DNA of 26,132 bases. It comes from an uncultured Prevotella sp. GTDB lineage: Bacteria > Bacteroidota > Bacteroidia > Bacteroidales > Bacteroidaceae. The DNA lies in assembly GCA_900551985.1 (NCBI GenBank), contig URYG01000018.1, positions 1 to 26,132 on the forward strand, written 5' to 3'. How positions within the stretch are numbered: position 1 is the stretch's first letter; every line of letters starts with the position of its first letter. This document shows, piece by piece, positions 22,426 to 26,132 of this stretch. The position numbers and the translations under genes are program-made. A model generated the notes under the pieces. It saw only the letters and a list, made by a program, of their open reading frames with translations, made no database searches and was not told where the DNA came from.

Positions 22426-23769
22426 ATGGCTAGTTTAAAGGAAAAAGTTGCTTATGCTTTGGGCGATGCCGCTGCTGGTGGTATCGTTTGGAAGGTGATG
22501 TCTATCGCTTTCCCTCTGTTTTTTACCAATGTCTTCGGACTCTCTTTTGCTGATGCTGCCGTGCTGATGCTGGTGGCGCGTATGTTTGATGTGGTAACCG
22601 ACCCGCTGATGGGTAGTCTTGCCGATCGTACACAGAGCCGTTTCGGTACCTATCGTCCCTGGTTGATTTATGGAGCCGTTCCTTTCGGCTTGGTTTTCGC
22701 ACTCCTGCTCTATACGCCAGATTTCGGTCCGGTGGGCAAGCGTATCTATGCTTATGCCCTCTATCTTCTGATGATGGCGATATATACGATGGTGAATGTA
22801 CCTTATGGTTCCCTGCTCGGTGTGATGACCGAGGATGATGATGAGAAGAATCAGTTCTCATCCTTCCGTATGGTGGGTGCCTATGCGATGGGATTCGCTA
22901 CATTGCTCTCTTTCCCATATCTTCAGGAGATGGTGGGTGGTACTGCTACCCATCAGTATGCCGTTATCGGTGCCATCCTGGGTGTCGTTGCAGCCGTGAT
23001 GACCCTGGCTTGCGGTCTTCTTACCAAGGAGCGTCTGAAGCCGAAGAGAGCTGAGAAGTTCTCCTTCCGCCAGTTTGCCGACCTGGTACACAACAAGGCA
23101 TGGCTCTACATGACCGCCATTGCCGTATGTACCAACTTCTTCAATGGTTTCCGCTATGCGGTAGCGGGTTATATGTTCGACTACTGTCTGCATGGCAATG
23201 TCACCATCGAGGGATTGATCATCAACTACACGGTGTTCATGGCATTCGGTGAAGTAACCTGTATGATTTTCGGAGGAGTTTCACCTTGGTTCACCCGTAT
23301 GGTAGGCAGCAAACGGATGGCGTTCTTTTGGGCAGCAACCCTCTGTCTGATACTTTCATTGGCATTCTTCTTTATCCCGATGGATCCTGCTTATATCTGG
23401 GTGATGATAGCCCTCGTGGTGTTGACATCTGTAGGTATCGGTATCTATTCTCCGTTGTTGTGGTCTATGTATGCCGATGTAGCCGATTATCATACCGATC
23501 ATTTCGGAACCTCAGCTACCGGTCTCATCTTCTCGTCAGGTACCATGAGTCAGAAGTTTGGTACAGCCATATCCGGTTCACTCATTGCCCTTTTCCTGGG
23601 TTGGGCAGGTGCCAATATGATTACCGACAAGATGGGTAACACCATGATCGATCCAGCCAGTGTCACCGATTCTGTGCTTACCATGGTATGGTCTTTGTTC
23701 AGTCTTTTCCCAGCATTCATCGCATTCCTGCTGATGGTTCTTGCTTGGAAGTTCCCTATAAAAAAGTAA
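22426..23769 (+). CDS. GPH-family (MFS) sugar:cation symporter, probably for mannobiose
   Basis: The 447-residue inner-membrane protein has twelve predicted hydrophobic helices. It shows the glycoside-pentoside-hexuronide signature MFDVVTDPLMGSLADRTQSRFGTYRPWL between helices 2 and 3, the YTMVNVPYGSLLGVMTED loop and the later YSPLLWSMYADVADYH segment. An upstream in-frame ATG at 22366 would add 20 residues encoded by the terminator arm and the heptamer array. The ATG at 22426 (MASLKEKVAYALGD) fits the family start and is preferred. The stop lies 4 bases before the epimerase ATG. By analogy with the B. fragilis operon it should bring periplasmic mannobiose into the cytoplasm. Confidence 0.9.
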   Translation: MASLKEKVAYALGDAAAGGIVWKVMSIAFPLFFTNVFGLSFADAAVLMLVARMFDVVTDPLMGSLADRTQSRFGTYRPWLIYGAVPFGLVFALLLYTPDFGPVGKRIYAYALYLLMMAIYTMVNVPYGSLLGVMTEDDDEKNQFSSFRMVGAYAMGFATLLSFPYLQEMVGGTATHQYAVIGAILGVVAAVMTLACGLLTKERLKPKRAEKFSFRQFADLVHNKAWLYMTAIAVCTNFFNGFRYAVAGYMFDYCLHGNVTIEGLIINYTVFMAFGEVTCMIFGGVSPWFTRMVGSKRMAFFWAATLCLILSLAFFFIPMDPAYIWVMIALVVLTSVGIGIYSPLLWSMYADVADYHTDHFGTSATGLIFSSGTMSQKFGTAISGSLIALFLGWAGANMITDKMGNTMIDPASVTDSVLTMVWSLFSLFPAFIAFLLMVLAWKFPIKK

Positions 23770-23773
23770 AGGT

Positions 23774-24955
23774 ATGGAAAATCTGAAAAAAACAATGAAG
23801 GATGTGTTGGAAAACAACATCCTCAACTATTGGATTCACAAGGTAAAGGATGAAGAGAATGGCGGCTTCTATGGACGTGTCGATGGCAACGACCAGGTAC
23901 ACCCTGAAGCCGAGAAAGGTGCAGTGATGAATGCCCGTATCCTGTGGGCTTTTTCTGCAGCCTACCGGGTATTGAAGAAGCCTGAGTATCTGGAGGCAGC
24001 AACCCGTGCCAAGGAGTATGTGCGTGATCATTTCCTGGACAAGGAATATGGAGGCATCTACTGGAGTGTGGATTACAAGGGCAATCCGCTTGATACCAAG
24101 AAGCAGACCTATGCCATCGGCTTTGCCATCTACGGATTTTCCGAGTATGCGCGTGCCACAGGTGATAAGGAAGCGCTGGATATTGCCATCTCCCTCTATC
24201 ACGACATCGAAAAGCATGCCTTCGATGCCAAGAACAATGGATATATTGAGGCGCTGACCCGTGAATGGCAGCCTATTGCCGACATGCGACTCTCTGATAA
24301 GGATGAGAATGGCTCGCGTACCATGAATACCCATCTGCATATCATAGAGCCTTATACCAATCTCTATCGTGTGTGGAAGACCGAAGAGTTGGAAAAGAGC
24401 ATCCGCAATCTCCTGGATATCTTTACCGGCAAGTTGCTCAATCAGGAGACCTATCATCTCGACCTCTTCTTCAATGATGAGTGGGAAGGTAAGCGAAACA
24501 TTGAGAGTTATGGTCATGATATCGAGGCATCCTGGCTGCTCCACGAAACAGCGCTCGTCTTGGGCGATAAGGAAGTGCTCCATAAGATAGAGCGCATTAT
24601 CCGCCGTATTGCCGATGCTGCTGATGAGGGTTTGCGTCCTGATGGCAGTATGGTATATGAGCATTGGAAGGATGGTGATAAGTTTGATCTCCAGCGCCAG
24701 TGGTGGGTACAGTGCGAGAATATCATCGGACATATCGATCTCTATCAGTATTTCCGTACGGATGAGAATCTCGAAGTAGCCATCCGTTGCTGGAACTATG
24801 TGGCAAAGCATCTGATGGATCAGAAGAACGGTGAGTGGCATTGGGCTATCCTCGAAGATGGTACGGTGAATATGGAAGATGATAAGGCGGGCTTCTGGAA
24901 GTGCCCTTATCACAACAGCCGAATGTGCCTCGAGTTGATTGAGCGTGATTATTAG
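23774..24955 (+). CDS. Cellobiose 2-epimerase (AGE family), acting on mannobiose
   Basis: The 393-residue cytoplasmic enzyme inverts C2 of the reducing-end sugar, turning beta-1,4-mannobiose into mannosyl-glucose for GH130. It has the (alpha/alpha)6-barrel sequence style of the AGE superfamily: NGGFYGRVDG, EKGAVMNARILWAFSAAY, GGIYWSVD, NTHLHIIEPYTNLY, SYGHDIEASWLL, QRQWWVQCEN and FWKCPYHNSRMCLE. H189, H248 and H380 occupy the spacing of the three catalytic-site histidines of characterised cellobiose 2-epimerases. N-acylglucosamine 2-epimerases are the alternative, but the operon partners make the cellobiose/mannobiose type far more likely. It is the last gene of block 2. Confidence 0.92.
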   Translation: MENLKKTMKDVLENNILNYWIHKVKDEENGGFYGRVDGNDQVHPEAEKGAVMNARILWAFSAAYRVLKKPEYLEAATRAKEYVRDHFLDKEYGGIYWSVDYKGNPLDTKKQTYAIGFAIYGFSEYARATGDKEALDIAISLYHDIEKHAFDAKNNGYIEALTREWQPIADMRLSDKDENGSRTMNTHLHIIEPYTNLYRVWKTEELEKSIRNLLDIFTGKLLNQETYHLDLFFNDEWEGKRNIESYGHDIEASWLLHETALVLGDKEVLHKIERIIRRIADAADEGLRPDGSMVYEHWKDGDKFDLQRQWWVQCENIIGHIDLYQYFRTDENLEVAIRCWNYVAKHLMDQKNGEWHWAILEDGTVNMEDDKAGFWKCPYHNSRMCLELIERDY

Positions 24956-25000
24956 AATATTCATAGGTGTAGTTGATTGTTAGGTTGAGTCTTGCAGCTT

Positions 25001-25020
25001 TCGCGGATTATGCGATTTTT
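25001..25020 (+). terminator. Weak terminator-like hairpin after the epimerase gene
   Basis: TCGC (25001-25004) pairs with GCGA (25012-25015) around a 7-base loop, followed by TTTTT. The four-pair stem is short, so termination here is doubtful. Confidence 0.35.
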
Positions 25021-25070
25021 CTTCTTTCCGGAGAATAATTTGCGTAATTTGTGAAAACTGTGAGACTTTT

Positions 25071-25102
25071 TTTGTTTATTCCGAATAAATATTGTATATT
25101 TG
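25071..25102 (+). promoter_or_regulatory. Promoter of the deoxynucleoside kinase pair
   Basis: TATATTTG (25095-25102) matches the -7 box, and TTTG (25071-25074) lies 20 bases upstream as -33 element. The leader begins with a hairpin, TAGAAT-C-GGGACT (25110-25122) pairing with AGTCTCATTCTA (25134-25145). Confidence 0.7.
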
Positions 25103-25146
25103 CAGTCTGTAGAATCGGGACTTGCCTAGTGACAGTCTCATTCTAT

Positions 25147-25167
25147 ATTCAAAATTCAATACTCAAT
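25147..25167 (+). repeat. Heptamer repeat array 3, before the first deoxynucleoside kinase
   Basis: Three units in 7-bp register: ATTCAAA, ATTCAAT, ACTCAAT, ending 10 bases before the ATG at 25178. Confidence 0.7.
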
Positions 25168-25177
25168 ATAAGAAAAA

Positions 25178-25804
25178 ATGTACATAGCAGTAGCAGGAAA
25201 TATCGGTAGTGGAAAGACCACGCTTACCAAGATGCTCTCCAAGCATTACGGCTGGAAGCAGTACTTGGAGCCAGTGGCAGAGAATCCCTACATCGATGAC
25301 TATTACAAGGACATCCCCCGATGGGCTCTCAATATGGAGGTCTTTTATCTGAAGCAGCGATTCAAGAATCTGCTTGAAATACAGCATTGTAAGGAGACCG
25401 TCATTCAAGACCGTACTATCTTTGAGGGTGTGTATGTCTTTGCAGCCAATAATAGAAAGATGGGCAATATGGACCAGCGCGACTTCGATACCTATATGGA
25501 ACTCTTCGAGTCGATGATGGAAGTGGTGGAGATGCCGGAACTGATGATCTATCTCCGTTCTTCTGTTCCTCATCTTGTGAAGAATATTCAGAAACGAGGT
25601 CGTGATTACGAGCAGAAGATGCCTATCGATTATCTCGAGGGAATCAATCTTCTCTACGATGATTTCATCATGAACAAGTATAAGGGTAGGGTGCTGGTAG
25701 TAGAGGTGGATGACCTCGACTTCGAGCATAATCCCAAGCAGTTTGGAGACATCATCGACAAGATTGATGCCAAGCTCTTCGGCTTCTTCTCGAAGGAAGA
25801 GTAG
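25178..25804 (+). CDS. Deoxynucleoside kinase (first of a tandem pair)
   Basis: The 208-residue cytoplasmic protein phosphorylates deoxynucleosides in the salvage pathway. The P-loop GNIGSGKTT is at residues 7-15. The YLEPVAENPYIDDYYKD segment (about 29-45) carries the catalytic Glu region, QDRTIFEG (about 77-84) the DRx motif, and YLRSSVPHLVKNIQKRGRDYEQ (about 126-147) the arginine-rich lid. This order is that of the dCK/dGK/thymidine-kinase-2 family. A closely similar gene follows 52 bases downstream. Lactobacilli also have tandem kinase genes, whose products form a dAK/dGK heterodimer, so a two-subunit enzyme is possible here. Base preference is not decided. Confidence 0.9.
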   Translation: MYIAVAGNIGSGKTTLTKMLSKHYGWKQYLEPVAENPYIDDYYKDIPRWALNMEVFYLKQRFKNLLEIQHCKETVIQDRTIFEGVYVFAANNRKMGNMDQRDFDTYMELFESMMEVVEMPELMIYLRSSVPHLVKNIQKRGRDYEQKMPIDYLEGINLLYDDFIMNKYKGRVLVVEVDDLDFEHNPKQFGDIIDKIDAKLFGFFSKEE

Positions 25805-25818
25805 ATGGCGCAAGCCCA

Positions 25819-25846
25819 ATTCAACATTCAACATTCAACATTTAAC
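25819..25846 (+). repeat. Heptamer repeat array 4, before the second deoxynucleoside kinase
   Basis: Three exact ATTCAAC units and one ATTTAAC in tandem, ending 10 bases before the ATG at 25857. This is the most regular of the four arrays. Confidence 0.85.
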
Positions 25847-25856
25847 ATAGACATAG

Positions 25857-26132
25857 ATGCATATAGCAATAGCAGGAAATATAGGAAGCGGCAAGACTAC
25901 CTTGACCAAGATGCTTGCCAAGAGATATGGCTGGAAGGCAAACTTCGAGCCGGTTGATAACAATCCATACCTTGCCGATTATTACAAGGATATGGAGCGA
26001 TGGTCGTTCAATCTTCAGATTTACTTTCTGAACAAGCGATTCCACGATGTGGTGGAGATCTCCCGTTCGGAGCAGACCATCGTGCAGGATAGAACCATCT
26101 TCGAGGAGCAATTATTTCTGAAAGAATATAAT
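25857..26132 (+). CDS. Second deoxynucleoside kinase, truncated by window end
   Basis: From the ATG at 25857, 92 codons are seen before the sequence ends. The P-loop GNIGSGKTT, the FEPVDNNPYLADYYKDMERW segment and QDRTIFE align closely with the first kinase (MHIAIAGNIGSGKTTLTKML versus MYIAVAGNIGSGKTTLTKML). After QDRTIFE the reading continues EQLFLKEYN, where the family and the paralogue have a different, FA-N-containing stretch. So either this copy diverges there or the last roughly 25 bases are not native. It is probably cotranscribed with the first kinase gene. Confidence 0.8.
   Translation, partial: MHIAIAGNIGSGKTTLTKMLAKRYGWKANFEPVDNNPYLADYYKDMERWSFNLQIYFLNKRFHDVVEISRSEQTIVQDRTIFEEQLFLKEYN

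Noticed and set aside
23756..24964. 402-codon minus-strand frame covering the epimerase gene
   Set aside because: It lies entirely antisense to a clear AGE-family epimerase. Long opposite frames arise from this codon usage, and no motif was seen.

Overview
The window looks like chromosomal DNA of a gut or rumen Prevotella/Segatella-type Bacteroidota. Three things point there: a SusC/SusD polysaccharide-utilisation locus (PUL), promoters with the Bacteroidota -7 box TAnnTTTG and no Shine-Dalgarno dependence, and Bacteroidota protein families throughout. No rRNA, tRNA, CRISPR array or insertion sequence was found.

Left part (1-7124). A partial outer-membrane porin runs off the left edge on the minus strand. 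It has a long, highly folded 5' leader that contains a 23-25 codon mini-gene. Diverging from it is a regulator fusing an ScdA/RIC-like N-terminal segment, a hemerythrin-like domain and a LuxR DNA-binding domain. The two promoters share an intergenic 15-bp inverted repeat. Next comes a minus-strand cluster read kdsA - kdsD - secreted phospholipase-D-like enzyme - LuxR regulator. It supplies two steps of Kdo (lipid A/LPS core) synthesis, and its regulator has almost the same DNA-binding domain as the hemerythrin protein. A plus-strand BadF/N-acetylglucosamine-kinase-type sugar kinase follows and ends at a clear terminator.

Centre (7203-24955). This is a beta-1,4-mannan/glucomannan PUL on the plus strand, in two blocks. 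Block 1 is SusC, SusD, two surface glycan-binding lipoproteins and a BACON-BACON-GH5 lipoprotein, closed by a terminator. Block 2 is a CE7 acetyl esterase, GH26 mannanase, GH130_1 mannosylglucose phosphorylase, GPH-family sugar symporter and cellobiose/mannobiose 2-epimerase. The inferred route is: surface binding and GH5 cleavage; SusCD uptake; periplasmic deacetylation and GH26 release of mannobiose; symport into the cytoplasm; epimerisation to mannosyl-glucose; phosphorolysis to mannose-1-phosphate plus glucose. The GH26-GH130-symporter-epimerase set matches the mannan operon described in Bacteroides fragilis. No alpha-galactosidase or beta-mannosidase lies in the window, which suggests linear, possibly acetylated (gluco)mannan. 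No PUL regulator is visible.

Right part (24956-26132). Two tandem deoxynucleoside kinase genes, the second cut by the window edge.

The least expected features are the porin leader with its mini-gene, tandem 7-bp repeats placed 6 or 10 bases before four start codons, a strong terminator-like hairpin inside PUL block 2, and a folding module that appears three times across the two surface glycan-binding proteins.
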